Below, piece by piece: positions 1-12,455 of a DNA stretch of 64,000 bases; position 1 is the first letter of the stretch, and each line of letters starts with the position of its first letter. A model generated the notes under the pieces. It ran no database searches. It was not told where the DNA came from and saw only the letters and a list, made by a program, of their open reading frames with translations. Made by a program: the position numbers and the translations under genes. Source of the stretch: Monilinia fructicola (Eukaryota > Ascomycota > Leotiomycetes > Helotiales > Sclerotiniaceae); the NCBI GenBank assembly GCA_008692225.1, contig VICG01000015.1, positions 1,009,001 to 1,073,000 of the forward strand, given 5' to 3'.

Positions 1-2338
1 TGGAGTTTATGTCATTCGGGACGAGTTTGCTTCATTGCATAGCGAGGTCATCTTCACAAATTTGGAGTTGGGGATTTGAACTGGGGGAAAGCAAGATTTG
101 TAACAACAACTGGGATATTCAAATTGGGGTTAGGGAATCAGAAATGCGAATGCGGATGCGGATGCGGATGCGGATATCTTTGGGATGAGCATAAGAATAT
201 GGGCAAATATGACCAGAGCATGCAGAGAATCTTTTCTACTCCTTATGATAAGATGAGATGAGAGAGGTTGAGGCATCAATGGATTGCGTATGCATCTACT
301 TACCCATACTTCGGAGGATAATACCCAAAAGATAAAGATTGGCTTGATTTTACGTTTTAGAAGGAAACCTACACTACCATAGATGAAAGATCAGAGGATA
401 GGTATCATTTTTATACCATGGATGGGACATAGAAATAGATATATTTGCGAGAGGTCAAGGGAAAGGAAGAAGGTAAATGTGTAAAAACCAATAAATATTG
501 TTTGCTTTAAAACTGAGTTTACTACGTGTGATATTTTATGTTTTTTTAGTTGATTGACCTACCATGTGAATTTGCATTCCTAGAATAGCTCACCGGTAGA
601 AAACTTGATGTTTTCACGTTCAGTACAATTAGATCTTGTTTTGATTGCCGTGGCGTTAGTAACTTTGAAGAGTTATTATTACTCTCGTCGACATATAATG
701 CTATGATATGATATGATATTTCATTAATTGATTGATATTGATTGACAGAACCTTACCTACCTCGGTTCAACTCACACTCATTGATTCTGGATAACCAATC
801 CTGGATTTTGCTCCTCGGTGGTGGTCCCTTTTCATTCAATAGGATGGTACACCTCCGGGGAGGGGGGAAGGGGGCTATCTACCTAGGTAGGTACCTCCAG
901 CTGCCTGCAGTAACCTACGTACAGTCTCTCCCTCCCTCTCTCTCTCACACTCTCACTCTCACTCTCATCTGGAATTCGGAACCTGACTTTTCCCTCCCCG
1001 CCTTGGTTTCACTCATCCTGCCTCTTGCAGTAACAACCTAGGTAAGTCAGTCGGTCAGTCAGTCAGTCAGTACCTTTGCATTTTGATACTTCGCTCTTGA
1101 TCCATCTCTGCATCTCTATATCGGATTCTCTTTTGATCGGATTCTTTCCTGATAAGGTTACGGATAAGGTTAAGGTTGTATGCACCTAGGTAAGCTTGGC
1201 TGTGCTGTGCTGTGCTGTGCTGTGTTTTTCTTTTCTTTCTCTACGGAGTAATTACTGTATTTCCAGGTCGTCCATCCAGCCATCCTTGTAAATCGGAGTA
1301 CGGAGTAGCTACCTACTACCTAGTACTTTACATGTACGTACAGAAACTACATACATACATACATACATACATACATACATACACAGCGCTGGCCGGGTTC
1401 GACTAGTGGCGGGTTAAGGTTACGGGAGGGTGTTTTTTCCCCTGAGGGGTCCACGGGCAGCTTTGACCTCTTTTGGAATTTTTTTCTTCTCCCCCGGGAG
1501 CGTTGTGGATGTGCGGTTTCGACGTCATCTTTACCTCTGGGGTGCCTACGTTCTGCGCTCGCTTGGCTGTGCTTGGCTGGGGTGGTGGTTGGTTGCTCAG
1601 GGTTGCTGCTTTGCTTTGTGCGTTTTGGTCGTGGATTGGGTTGGGTTCGGTTTAGCTTTTGCCTTTGCCTTTGCCTTGCTGCGCCTTTCTCAATGTTGTT
1701 GGGGGCGCTGCGAGGAAGAGCTCCTTGACTACGTCCCGTGGTCGCGGTACGTATTGATGCTGGAGGCTGGAGGTTGGAGATGACCTTTTTGTTTGGCGTT
1801 TGCTTTCGGGCTCTTTCTTTCTTTTGTGTTTGGCGTTGGGCTTTCTCCAGGCTTCGCCGGATCGGATGCAGGGGGGGATGGATAAACAAAGTCGCGTCGC
1901 CTGCTGCGTTGATGTCTTTGTTGTCTCTCGTTTGTTTGTTGCGTTTGGTGTTTGTCTGTGTTGTTTTGAGCTGGCTCGTATTGCACATGCGACTAATGTG
2001 GAGTGCTTTTGCAGATAAAGATTTCGGGCTCGTTTGGGCATTCTCTGTTTCGGGAAATTCGTGCGCATTCTTACTCGACTCGCGGAAGATTATATCGGGA
2101 GAAGGGCTTGAGGATAGATTCTTGTGTTGAGCGAGTGCGTATCGATCGCGATCATATAAAGTTCGACAAGAAGAAGAAGACGAAGACGAACAAGAGGAAG
2201 AGGAACAAGAGGTTGCTTGAGGCTCAAAGTCCTTTTGGAGCAAAACGAATTACTCTTTTGAGTGTGGGAAAGTTGTTACTGGGAAAGGTGGAAGTCTTAA
2301 GATACTGTGGAAACTTGGGAACTCTTAAATCTTCGAGA
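1..2338. other. gene-free upstream region with low-complexity tracts
   Basis: I see no supportable gene here. The stretch holds a GTGCT pentamer tract (about 1200-1224), a CATA tract (about 1350-1384) and three exact copies of the palindrome ACCTAGGT (881-888, 1036-1043, 1184-1191). Just upstream of the RNase H1 start, a branch-like GACTAAT is followed by TTTTGCAG ending at 2013. This could be the 3' end of an intron in the 5' UTR. A long open frame on the minus strand (1347-2243) is Ser/Lys/Arg/Gln-rich, runs into the CATA tract and has no family signature, so I treat it as chance. Confidence 0.5.
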
Positions 2339-3478
2339 ATGCCACAAGCTACGAAAAAAAGGAAGTTTAGTGATGAGGGAGAGGGGACGGATAAGGGCGG
2401 CTCGCAAAAATATTATGCAGTTAGGAAAGGACGTAAAACGGGCGTGTTCACCAATTGGAAGGATTGTGAGGAACAGATTATGGGGTTTGCGGGGTCTATG
2501 CGTGAGTGTTTTCTCTTTCACTTTTTGAGGAGTTTAGATATGGTCTTGTGGATATCGTTTTATGTTCTAGACTGCTCAAGTTGCTAATAGAATGACCGCG
2601 CAGATAAATCCTTCTCGACAAAATCAGATGCAGAGGCATTTGTCGCTGGCAAAAACCCAGCAAAACCATCAAAAGGGGATACATTTTATGGCGTGGCCGT
2701 GGGACATCATCCGGGGGTATATGAGGAGTGGGTAGATGTCCAGGAACAGATAGACGGGATCACGGGACCGAAATATAAAAAGTTTGCTACAAGGGCGGAG
2801 GCGGAGGAGTTTGTGAAGAATGGGGGAAAGGCTAGTAAGAAGGCGAAGACGGGGACGAAGACTGAGGTCAAGGAGGAGGGTGGGAAGAAAGTGGTGAAGG
2901 GAAAGGAAAAGGTTACTGTGGAAGAGAATGCGCAGGGGGGTATTAAAAGAGACACAGTGAGAGTTTGGACGGATGGAAGTAGTAGGGGGAATGGGAAGGC
3001 TGGGGCCGTAGCTGGATATGGAGTGTTCTTTGGTGATGGCGATGAAAGGTATGTCTTTTCTCTCCCCTCTCCACTTGCAGCTTTCGCTTAAACATGCTAA
3101 CAACCCCTTCACAGAAATATCTCCGCCCGCCTCGAAGACAGCCCTCAAACAAACCAACGCGCCGAACTCACCGCTGCTCTCCGCGCCCTGGAAGTCGTAC
3201 CCTTGGATAAACATATTGAGATCATCACGGATAGTAGCTATACCATAAACTGCGCAACGTTATGGTATAAGCAGTGGGAGAAAAATGGATGGAAAACTAG
3301 TACCGGGAATAATGTTATGAATAAGGATTTGGTGAAAAGGATTAGAGAACGTATTGAGCAAAGGAAAGCAAATGGCGTTCAGACAAACATGACGTGGGTT
3401 AAGGGACATGATCAGAATCCGGGAAATGTAGCGGCGGATATGTTGGCAGTTAAGGGGGCAATGAAGAGTACGACATAA
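2339..3478 (+). CDS. Ribonuclease H1 with two viroplasmin-type hybrid-binding domains
   Basis: Endonuclease degrading the RNA strand of RNA-DNA hybrids, expected in nucleus and/or mitochondria. Three exons: 2339-2501, 2604-3048 and 3115-3478, giving 323 residues in an unbroken frame. Introns have GTGAGT and GTATGT donors and CAG acceptors. The N-terminus has two caulimovirus-viroplasmin-like (HBD) domains. The first starts at KYYAVRKGRKTGVF and spans intron 1; the second is around FYGVAVGHHPGVYEEW. A Lys/Glu-rich linker follows, then the RNase H fold with catalytic Asp in VWTDGSSRGNG, Glu in NQRAELTAA, Asp in IEIITDSSY and Asp in NVAADMLA. The start at 2339 is the first ATG of the frame. The frame is open further upstream without an ATG, so a longer mitochondrial form cannot be excluded. 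Family assignment is secure. Confidence 0.95.
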
Positions 3479-4781
3479 GAGATAGACTTTTGAGGGCGGG
3501 GTGTATTCGTAGTACTACCCATACGGGTATGATATGTATATTATTATTCATAGTCAGCTATGAAAGGGAAGGTAGGGAAGGTAGGGAAGGTAGGGAAGGT
3601 AGGGAAGGAACTTTACAAAATGATACCACTGTTCTGTCGTTGTCCTAGTACCTGTGCATCTGTCTTCATAGTCGGAAGAGTTGAGATACATCAATTAGAT
3701 GCACAGTTGAGTGGCTCCTGTGGCTCCTGTTGTATTCAATGCTAAAAACATCTATTCGTTCATGATGACGTGAGATAATGAACCATTGAGTCCTAGGTAC
3801 TAGGTATGCATCACACTCGCTTTACTTCAAACCACTTGGATGTAGGTACAAGTAAGTAGGTATTTAGGACAGCGGGCGATATATGTTGTTTGAAAATGAT
3901 ATCACATCATGTGCATTCGTGTTATATGCATTCATCCATTCACATGTAAGGGGAAGCTTTAAGGTGAGTAAGTGGGCTTGGTTCAGGTTACTCTACAAGT
4001 AAAGCATCCATGGATCTGCATAGTTGTACTCTGTTGCACTCTGTACTGTACTGTATCAATACGGATACTGACTGTATGGCTGGATGCAGGGGTCATTCAT
4101 CGATAAGCTTAACGAAAAATAGCTTATCTGAATGTATAAAGTTGCATTTGAAAATACATTTGAACAACCACACTTCTTCCATGTCACTGCATACATATTA
4201 TATGAGTTGACGAAGACGGACAAATAAACATACTATCACGCGACCATACATTGCACATTGCATATCCATACCAAGGCGTCGTGTAGCTTTTGCAGCGCAG
4301 CTGAAGCATCTATACGAGACCGAGAGGTAATCAACCTACAAGGTGGCGGGCATATCTATATCTAGATTCTTGGGAAAGGGAGAGAGGGAAGCAAATGAGA
4401 CAATAACACAGGCTTGCAATATCAGAGAGGCTACGAGATTCAAGAGGAGATTCAATCGTAGGGATTGTGAGAGTGACGATTCGGGTGTTAGCTAACAGGA
4501 CGCGCACATTTTTTCAAAGAATTTTGATTCAGGAAGGGCAGTGGCATTTTGTCGAGAAGAGAGATTGAGTCCAGAGAGTGGAGTGATTGGCCTGAGGGGG
4601 AATTGCGAAGATACGCAATCTTAGGCTTGCAATTGTGGGGCCGCTGTTCATAAGGGCACTACGCAGCCACGCAAGCTCACAGATCGCCAGGAAAGGAATT
4701 GGAGTTGAGCTCCAAGAGGAGATACAATATATCAAGAAAGGAGGTCAGAAAAAGAGGAGAGGAAAGAAGAAAATTGTCAAG
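3479..4781. other. intergenic region between RNase H1 and the antiporter
   Basis: No coding signal. It contains the RNase H1 3' flank, a 9-bp minisatellite (3565-3609) and the antiporter 5' flank. The last 250 bases before 4782 are purine-rich, which is common in fungal 5' leaders. Confidence 0.5.
3565..3609. repeat. 9-bp minisatellite, about five copies
   Basis: The unit AGGGAAGGT repeats five times, the last copy with one mismatch. It lies about 90 bases after the RNase H1 stop. Confidence 0.85.
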
Positions 4782-6522
4782 ATGCCGACGCTCGAGACCT
4801 CCAACTTCAACATTGTGTGTGCCGTGCTTGGCGGATTCATTACTCTGTTTGGATTGGTTTCTTACTTGTTCAAGGAGAAGTTCTATCTTTCTGAAGCATG
4901 TGTGTTGTGTTCCTTTCCCTCTCTCAATGCTGCTCCCAATTTTCGGGCAGACAATGGCTGATCTGTATCCGAATAGTAATATCCCTCGTCTTCGGTGTGG
5001 CTATGTCTCCGCACGGAGCAGACTTTATACGACCCCTCGAATACACAGGCTCGATTGAAAACCTCAACAGTGCCACCCTCTATTTCTCTCGCCTAGTCCT
5101 CGGTGTCCAACTTGTCCTCGCTGGTGTCCAATTACCCTCCCGCTACCTCAGGTTAGAATGGAAAGCCCTCACCCTCCTGCTCGGCCCCATTATGGCTACA
5201 ATGTGGCTTGCGAGTTCACTGTTAACATGGGCGATGGTTCCGAATTTGCCTTTTTTACATGCGCTGGCCGTGGGAGCATGTATCACGCCTACAGACCCCG
5301 TATTGAGTAATAGCATTGTGAAGGGGAAGTTTGCTGATAAGAACATTCCAAAGGAGTTGCAGAAGATTATTGTTGCGGAGAGTGGGGCGAATGATGGATT
5401 GGGATATCCGTATTTGTTTCTTGCATTGTACTTGATTAAATATACTGGGGAAGGTGGTAGGTTTTGTCTTTACTTCAGCTCCGTCTGTCCCTTTTTCCTT
5501 TTTAATGCCGTGCTAATATTTCGTCGTAGGAGCAGGTCAAACTGGAGGGGCCTCTAGAGCCATTGGTCTATGGTTCGGAGAGACCTGGGCCTATACCATT
5601 GTCCTCAGTGTCATCTACGGAGCTACCGTCGGCTGGATAGCAAAAGAACTCCTTCATTGGGCCGAGGAAAAGAAATTCGTGGACCGAGAGAGTTTCCTCG
5701 TATTCGCTATCACTTTGGCTCTATTCATCGTGGGCACTTGCGGTATGATTGGTAGTGATGATGTTTTAGCATGTTTCATTGCTGGAAATGTCTTTACTTG
5801 GGATGATTGGTTTCGTCTTGAGACATTAGATGACTCTCTTCAACCTACTATTGATATGTTACTGAATCTGAGTGTATTTATATGGTTTGGGGCAATTTGT
5901 CCATGGACTTTGTTTTCTCACAATGCTGTGATTCCGATTTATCGGTTGATCTTCTTGGGTGTTTTGATACTACTCTTTAGGTAAGACATCTGTATTCTTG
6001 TTGGATTTTGCTTCTCGGAATCCAGACTAACTTTAGTACGATAGACGGCTACCAATTGTTTTCGCCTTACATAAATTTATACATCAAATAGATGAGAAAC
6101 GTCAGGCCATCTTCGTCGGCTTCTTTGGGCCAATTGGAGTCAGTGCCATCTTCTATCTTTACATCTCACTCGAATTCCTTGAAACGATCACGGTAGATGG
6201 TGAACAACGCGAAGATGCAGCACATCTAGCCGAAGTCATCACAGTCGTTGTTTGGTTCTTGACAATCTGTAGTATCATCGTCCATGGACTTTCAATACCA
6301 TTAGGCAAATTGGGCTTCTTCCTACCGAGAACACTCAGTAGAGCATTCACAACGCAAACAAATAGTCAAACGGATTTGACTATTGGAGCGAGGGTCTATG
6401 GCTCGATAGCTAATGCGGGAGTGTTAAGAGAGAGGAGAAGAAATAACGGCAGAGATGGAAGCGGAAGCGGAAGTGGAACGAGAAATGGGAGTGTCGTTGG
6501 GAGTCTTGCTCCGGCGCGTTGA
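4782..6522 (+). CDS. Na+/H+ antiporter, fungal Nha1/Sod2 type
   Basis: Plasma-membrane CPA1-type exchanger moving Na+/Li+ (and perhaps K+) out against protons. Four exons: 4782-4899, 4977-5456, 5530-5980 and 6045-6522. Joining at the branch-supported acceptor ending at 4976 gives SEALISLVFGVAMSPHGADF, the normal first re-entrant region of the family. The ion-binding segment is present: TPTDPVLSNSIVKGKF, then IIVAESGANDGLGYP with the paired Asn-Asp. About a dozen hydrophobic segments follow, then a polar Ser/Gly/Arg tail. The frame gives 508 residues and stops abruptly in a SGSGSGTRNG-type run. An overlapping open frame (to 6767) continues with a tail ending IRFPDEEVHLAEMV, so a one-base deletion near 6515 may have shortened the product. 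Confidence 0.92.
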
Positions 6523-6767
6523 GTTCGGGAACGAGCTCGAGACAGGTATATAGGATTGGGGGAACTGTTATTAAGTCTGGAGGGGTAGAGAATGAGGGTC
6601 GAGGTGGAAATGGGGGTGGAACTGGTATGGCTAGTGGAATGGGGAGCTCTGAGGCAATTCCAGACATTAATTTGATGGATGCGGTGGTGGAGGGGAGGAC
6701 TATTAGGTTTCCGGATGAGGAGGTGCATCTAGCTGAGATGGTAACGAGGAGAGATTCGGAAGTTTAG
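6523..6767 (+). other. probable displaced C-terminal tail of the antiporter
   Basis: Open frame offset from the antiporter frame, reading about 82 residues: VYRIGGTVIKSGG, a Gly-rich stretch, then AIPDINLMDAVVEGRTIRFP and an acidic end. It has no good start of its own and begins exactly where the antiporter frame stops. Fungal Nha1-type proteins usually have a longer hydrophilic tail. I infer that it belongs to the same protein and that one base is missing near 6511-6519. The alternative is a genuinely short antiporter followed by 3' UTR. Confidence 0.5.
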
Positions 6768-7964
6768 GGTGGTGGTAGTAACGCTGATGTAGAGACCGAT
6801 GAGGGACATGCGAAGACGTACGATTTGAGATAAGTGGTGTGATGCAGGTACAATCAGGTGGCGAGAGAGCGAGCCACAAAGCTGCAGGCGGGGCTCATGT
6901 TCAGGATCTCATGGTCATCATAGGAAGTCGCATAAAGCCATGTAGTCTGGGCGGTATTCTTCACGGAAACCCTGCCAAATTATTTTTCACCCAAAAATCC
7001 CATAGGTATTGATAGATGAATGAAATATACAGCTGGTTACCGCGCAGCTTCTCTATATACAGTAATTAGATCAAATCTCCTCGGATGAATATCTCGGGAT
7101 CCGACTGGGGAAGATGGTTTGGGAGGTAGGTCGGGGCGTGGTGGGAGTTTTTTGGTTTTTTTTGTATGTGTGTGTGTGTGTGTGTGTGTGTTTGTGTATG
7201 TGTGTGTTTTTGTATCTGGGGCAACCTAAACTCTTTCTTGAAGGATGTTTTGATTTGAAGGTTTGCGTATGTTGGTGATGATGATGATCATAATGATGAG
7301 GTAGCACTTAATCATCCCATCAGATTCGATACGGTACGTGGGATTTTTCTTCCTTCCTTCCTTCTTTCTCACCTGCCCGCAACTCCCTTAAATCATCAAG
7401 AGCTTGGATCTGATGAATGACATGGTGGTGGCTAGATGAGCGGAACCACCTGAACTGGACTTTGCCGGATCGTCGTCGAGATTCCCGTGGTTACGCATGG
7501 CGATGGCCATAGTGATGCTTGGGCGGGCCACCCTGGTTGGAACCTTGTTGCTGCGCGCGAATCCGTATCTCGCTACAGGACAGGAGGGGGGGTTCCACGG
7601 TTGGGAGGAGTGGTGTAGCTGTGGGTCGGTGGCGTTGGGCGGCTTTTGATAATATAATGCGGGGTGCTGGTTGTGCGGGCTGTTGATGGGTTGGTTGTGT
7701 TAGTTGTGTTGATGGTGATCGTGCATCGGTCGGTGCTGGTTGCTTTGTCGAGTCTGCACGTGGAGGAGAGGAGCTTGGGGGTCTGTGGATGAAGTTGGTG
7801 GTGGATGCATTCGTGTGGTATGCATTTACTACCTATCTACCTACCTACTTACCTACCTACGTATATGATTGATCGATTGTGTATATATATGGAGCCCACT
7901 CGGGGTTGATAAAGGTATCGAGGAAGGTTCTAGGAAACGGTCACAGGGGTTTCGTTTAGAAACT
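6768..7964. other. intergenic region with a GT microsatellite
   Basis: No gene recognised. It contains a GT dinucleotide tract around 7163-7200 and short CTTC and CTAC runs. It ends at the left boundary of the AT-rich inverted-repeat element. Confidence 0.45.
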
Positions 7965-7985
7965 CACCCCATGCATATGATATCT

Positions 7986-8034
7986 GGCCTTCTAAGGCTT
8001 TATCCTTAAGTTAAGGATAAAGCCTTAGAAGGCC
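7986..8034. repeat. left subterminal hairpin
   Basis: Near-perfect palindrome of 49 bp. The 24-bp arm begins GGCCTTCTAAGGCTTTATCC and is mirrored with essentially no spacer. It sits about 20 bp inside the left end of the element. Confidence 0.92.
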
Positions 8035-8248
8035 GAAATCCCGTAACGATAAATATATAACTAATATATTAATAAATAAAATATAACTAATATATTAATA
8101 AATGAAATATTATTAGTATAATAATAAATATAATAATAGATCATTTAATGACTAATTATATTACTTAATCTAAGTTTATCTTGAAAATCTAAGTTTATCT
8201 TGAAAATCTAAATTTATCTTAAAAATCTAAATTTATCTTAAAAATCTA

Positions 8249-8385
<137 letters not shown>

Positions 8386-8798
8386 GTATTCTAAATCTTA
8401 AAATAAAACGTATTAGATTTGTATTATTATTATTATTATTATTATTTACCAAAAAATATTTTTAAAAAAACTTATATTAAAAATCTAATATTTATATAAA
8501 TTAATTATTTATATTATCTATATAAATTTAAATAAATATAAGAAATTTATTTTCAAAAATGAAAACTTAAATTATATAATAAATTTTAAATTTAAATATA
8601 AAATATATTATTGAAAAACAAACTATAAATTTTAAAAAAGTTTATTTTTTAAAATAAATAAAAAATCTCTATTATATTTAGTTAATAATCCTTCTTTTAA
8701 GATAAATTCGATTTTTTAAAATAAATTTATATTATATTATATAATTAATTAAAAAAATTTATATCATCTATTATTATATTAATAATATTTTTCTTTTA

Positions 8799-9412
8799 AA
8801 ATAATCTTTATTTTTAAGATAATCTTTATTTTTTAAGATAATCTTCATTTTTTTTAAGATAATCTTCATTTTTTAAGATAATCTTCATTTTTTTAGAATA
8901 ATCTTCATTTTTCAAGATAATCTTCATTTTCTAAGATAATCTTCATTTTTTTATAATAATCTTTATTTTCTAAGATAATCTTTATTTTTTAAGATAATCT
9001 TCATTTTTTAGAATAATCTTCATTTTTCAAGATAATCTTTATTTTCTAAGATAATCTTCATTTTTTAAGATAATCTTCATTTTTTAAGATAATCTTCATT
9101 TTTTAGAATAATCTTCATTTTCTAAGATAATCTTCATTTTCTAAGATAATCTTTATTTTCTAAGATAATCTTCATTTTCTAAGATAATCTTCATTTTTTA
9201 AGATAAACTTGATTTTTTAAAATAAACTTATTATATATTCTATATTATTATATTAATAATATTTTATTTTTTTAAGATAATCTTTATTTTTTAAGATAAT
9301 CTTCATTTTTCAAAATAATCTTCATTTTCTAAAATAATCTTTATTTTTTAAAATAATCTTCATTTTTTAAGATAATTTTTTTCTAAGATAATCTTTATTT
9401 TTTAAGATAAAT
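8799..9412. repeat. ~19-20 bp AT-rich minisatellite array
   Basis: About thirty tandem copies of a unit close to AAGATAATCTTCATTTTTT, varying in the T-run length and at C/T or G/A positions. A short stretch of unrelated AT-rich DNA (about 9215-9270) interrupts it. The unit is too short, and has no spacers, to be a CRISPR array. Confidence 0.9.
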
Positions 9413-9522
9413 TTATTTTAAGTTATATAATTAATCATCAGATTTTATATTTTCTAATACTATATATTAATAATATTTTAATTATTAATATATTAATCAT
9501 ATACTTATCGTTACGGGATTTC

Positions 9523-9576
9523 GGCCTTCTAAGGCTTTATCCTTAACTTAACTTAAGGATAAAGCCTTAGAAGGCC
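9523..9576. repeat. right subterminal hairpin
   Basis: Inverted counterpart of the 7986-8034 hairpin, with the same arms and five extra bases (one more ACTTA unit) at its centre. Confidence 0.92.
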
Positions 9577-9597
9577 AAACATCATATGCATGGGGTG

Positions 9598-10331
9598 TTA
9601 GAACTATAAGAGAACGGTGTGGCGTGTATATATATTTTCCTATTATTCTTTTACAAATTCATACTTGTATGTACATCTGTATTTGTTCTGGTATACAGGG
9701 TAAAGATCCTTATTCTAGCCCTAAAATTTATCCCTTGGTACATTTTTAATCATGATATACCATCCAAAAAGTAACTTTACCGGTTATATTGACTATTGCG
9801 TATATGTGAATCAAATATATCTGCTGGCTGGATGTAGAAAATAGCCGATATATCCACTACGGCATTCTATCTCCATCTATACTACTTCTCCCTTTTCATA
9901 ATTCCATCTTAAGATCCCAGCTCAGATATCTAGTTGTATCTCTGGGTTGTTCGATAAGCTCCAAATTCTCTCCTCGTAGAAATGGGTTATTCGAGCCTGT
10001 CTAGGATATAGATGACAGCATATCGTATCTGTCACCTCTCATGCTCAAGTAATAGACATGCATGGGATAGAAATGCGTTTATCGTTTGTATGGCGCATCT
10101 TTCTTTTCGAAGAGTTGAGGCAACATGAAGATGCAGATTTTCTTCGGTAGAAATCTGATTGAGTGGGGGGTTTCGAATCGATATCAGATATCGATTGAAG
10201 GTTAGTATTTGACTGACAATTCAGTCAATATTGAAATATCAAACCAGTCTGTCGCTTTCATCGATAGCAAATACTTCAACCACCCCCAGTCACGACATGA
10301 TCGTGTAGCCAGAATGATGAATGATAAATCA
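9598..10331. other. intergenic region between the element and the oxidase gene
   Basis: I see no gene here. It holds the right flank of the inverted-repeat element and the 3' flank of the oxidase gene, whose stop codon is at 10332. Confidence 0.4.
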
Positions 10332-12455
10332 TCATTTTGAGCCTTTCACTTTCCCACCCCCAAAACCATACCAGATTTCGTCTTTAGGTACCGCACCTTT
10401 CTCCAACTCCCCGATATCCACTTCACACAGTTTTTGGTTTGCTTTGGGGACTTCCCATTTCTTAACCTCATCCAGCCGATCCAAAAACTGCATCACCATC
10501 CCCGCCTCCCCATGCCACATCAAGTGGCAATGAAACGCCCATACCCCCGGATTATCCGCAACAAATCGAAGCGCCAACCATCCAAATCCTTCTACAGTTG
10601 CCACATCCCTTCTTATCAGATTATCTAGCGCGTGCTCATGACCTGGTAATGTACCACGGCCTTGCTCTTGAAGATTCAGGAAGAATAACCAGGGAATGGA
10701 CCATGACCTTGACCTAGGATCCAGACTTTGTGGCCGTGGAGATGCATAGGGTGGTTTCCTTCGTCAAAATTCTGGATGATTATATCGACGACTTTGACCC
10801 CAGAGTGTTGGATTAAGAAGTCATGTTTCTGTTCGTAGGCCACAGTGTTCACGCCATCGATATCAACCATGGATGTAAATGATTGATTGTTGGTTGCAAA
10901 ACCATCAATTGTACGATGGAGCGTTGGATGTTGTATCTGAGGACGGAAGGTAGATGTATTGAAGTAACCTCGTTCCAGGCGCCAATCATGTCTTTCGAGA
11001 TTTGCACGCAGGAAATAGCTATGATCTGCTATGGTGGGAGCTGGCTCAAAGGAGGTGGGAATGTAGGTGCTGGTGTTCATATCTCTGCAGTGGACTTCGA
11101 TTCCCTCTTTCCAAATTTTGGGAAGTGGGCAAAGAGGTTATGCTTTTCGGTGTATCATTCTCGGAAACATAACGGATGATAGCGTGAACTTCAGCAGCTC
11201 CATGGGCTGGCAAATCAGGCTCTTTCCAGCAATGAGTTACCATTCGTGCTCGAAGCCAAAATAAATCGGTGGAAATATGGTTGGTATTTATGATTAAGCT
11301 GTAACGTTGAGCAGGACTAATCATCATACGAGTTTCATACGATGGCATAATATCAGTACCATCGACCTCAGTAATTGCAAATTCGTGCTCGTCTAGACTG
11401 ACTTGAAACCAGGCGAAGGCACCGACATTGATGAATCGTAATCGATGATTGGCATTCGAAGTCAAATCGAAAGAAGGGATAATTGCTGTCGAATTATCAC
11501 ATGTTCTATGCGGTAGAACGGAAACAATCTCGACTGTTGTGTCCATTGATCAATGCTCCATCAGGAATTGGTGAAGATTCACTGCCACTCTGAAGACTTT
11601 CGATCAAGAGTCCACTGCTAAGCTCATGGTAATAATCTTGGAGCATGACTACTCGGTCGGTAGCATATGGAATTTTCTGTAAAGCCTTTTCTTTCTTGGA
11701 ATGAATAATCATCGGCCCGTAAAGACCGTCAGCTATCTGTACAGCTTGATGCCCGTGATAGTAATAGGTTCCAGATTGACCTGTGACGTTGAACTCATAG
11801 CGAAACGTATGACCTGGCGCAATAGGACATTGTGTTATGCCTGTGGTACCATCCATATGGTTCGTTCCATTTTGAAAATTCCATGAAAATGTATCGAGGT
11901 AGCATTGACACTTTGATTCTCAATATCAATAATCAGAGTATCACCTTCATTGCATTCAATCATCGGCCCAGGAAATTGCGAATTGATGGTGATCATTGGT
12001 CTGAAGACTCCATCTGGGTTTGCTGTGATATCTTCGATCTTCCAGTGATATGTCCTAGTCTTTGGGTGGGCATTAAAGTCCCAGTTGGGATCTAATACGT
12101 AGTCACTTGCTGACCTGCGAAAGTCACTAGATGTTGTCTCTGGGTAATTGATTTTCGTGCCACCGTTACTGGTGATATATCTTGCAAGTAAAAGACCCCA
12201 ATAGGTAAATATTTACGAGGAAAGAGAATCGAAGAGATTGCTGACCCATATGGGTTTTAGACGCCATTTGATTTCGACCTCTTGTAGTGGATTATCCTTT
12301 TCGTCTGACAACAATCCATCTTCCTGATCTCCAAAGTCATCTTCTCTCCTGTGAATTTCAACATCATCCAGCGTATTACTGGACTCTGAGCCTTGATCAT
12401 TGGCGTAGGCAGTCATGATTAACGATTTGGATATCTTCCCATCGACCTTGTTCAT
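10332..12455 (-). CDS. laccase-like multicopper oxidase, frame broken by about four single-base indels
   Basis: Copper oxidase of the laccase/ferroxidase/ascorbate-oxidase superfamily. All four copper-ligand motifs are present in order: SIHFHGIF, TYYYHGHQ, HPMHLHGHKVW and AFHCHLMWHGEAGM, the last supplying Met as type-1 axial ligand. Homology continues through four frame changes near 11875-11878 (a T missing on the coding strand), 11522-11524 (T extra), about 11115-11150, and about 10680 (one base missing). The N-terminal part (from 12455) is acidic and has no signal peptide. It reaches an in-frame TAA near 12215, which is removed if a GTAAAT...CGCAG intron of about 100 nt is assumed. That intron joins in frame to SDYVLDPNWDF. 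The protein is otherwise well preserved, so either the assembly has errors or the gene is a very young pseudogene. Exact substrate unknown. Confidence 0.8.

Noticed and set aside
1347..2243. 298-codon minus-strand open frame
   Set aside because: Composition is low-complexity (Ser, Lys, Gln, Arg), it ends in a CATA microsatellite, and it overlaps the RNase H1 promoter. No domain or splice continuity.
8799..9412. Array that could be mistaken for CRISPR
   Set aside because: Units of 19-20 bp are directly adjacent with no spacers, in a eukaryotic AT-rich block.
10332..12455. Laccase called a nonsense-mutated pseudogene because of an in-frame TAA
   Set aside because: A plausible in-frame intron removes the TAA, and the indels may be sequence errors, so I kept it as a gene with problems.
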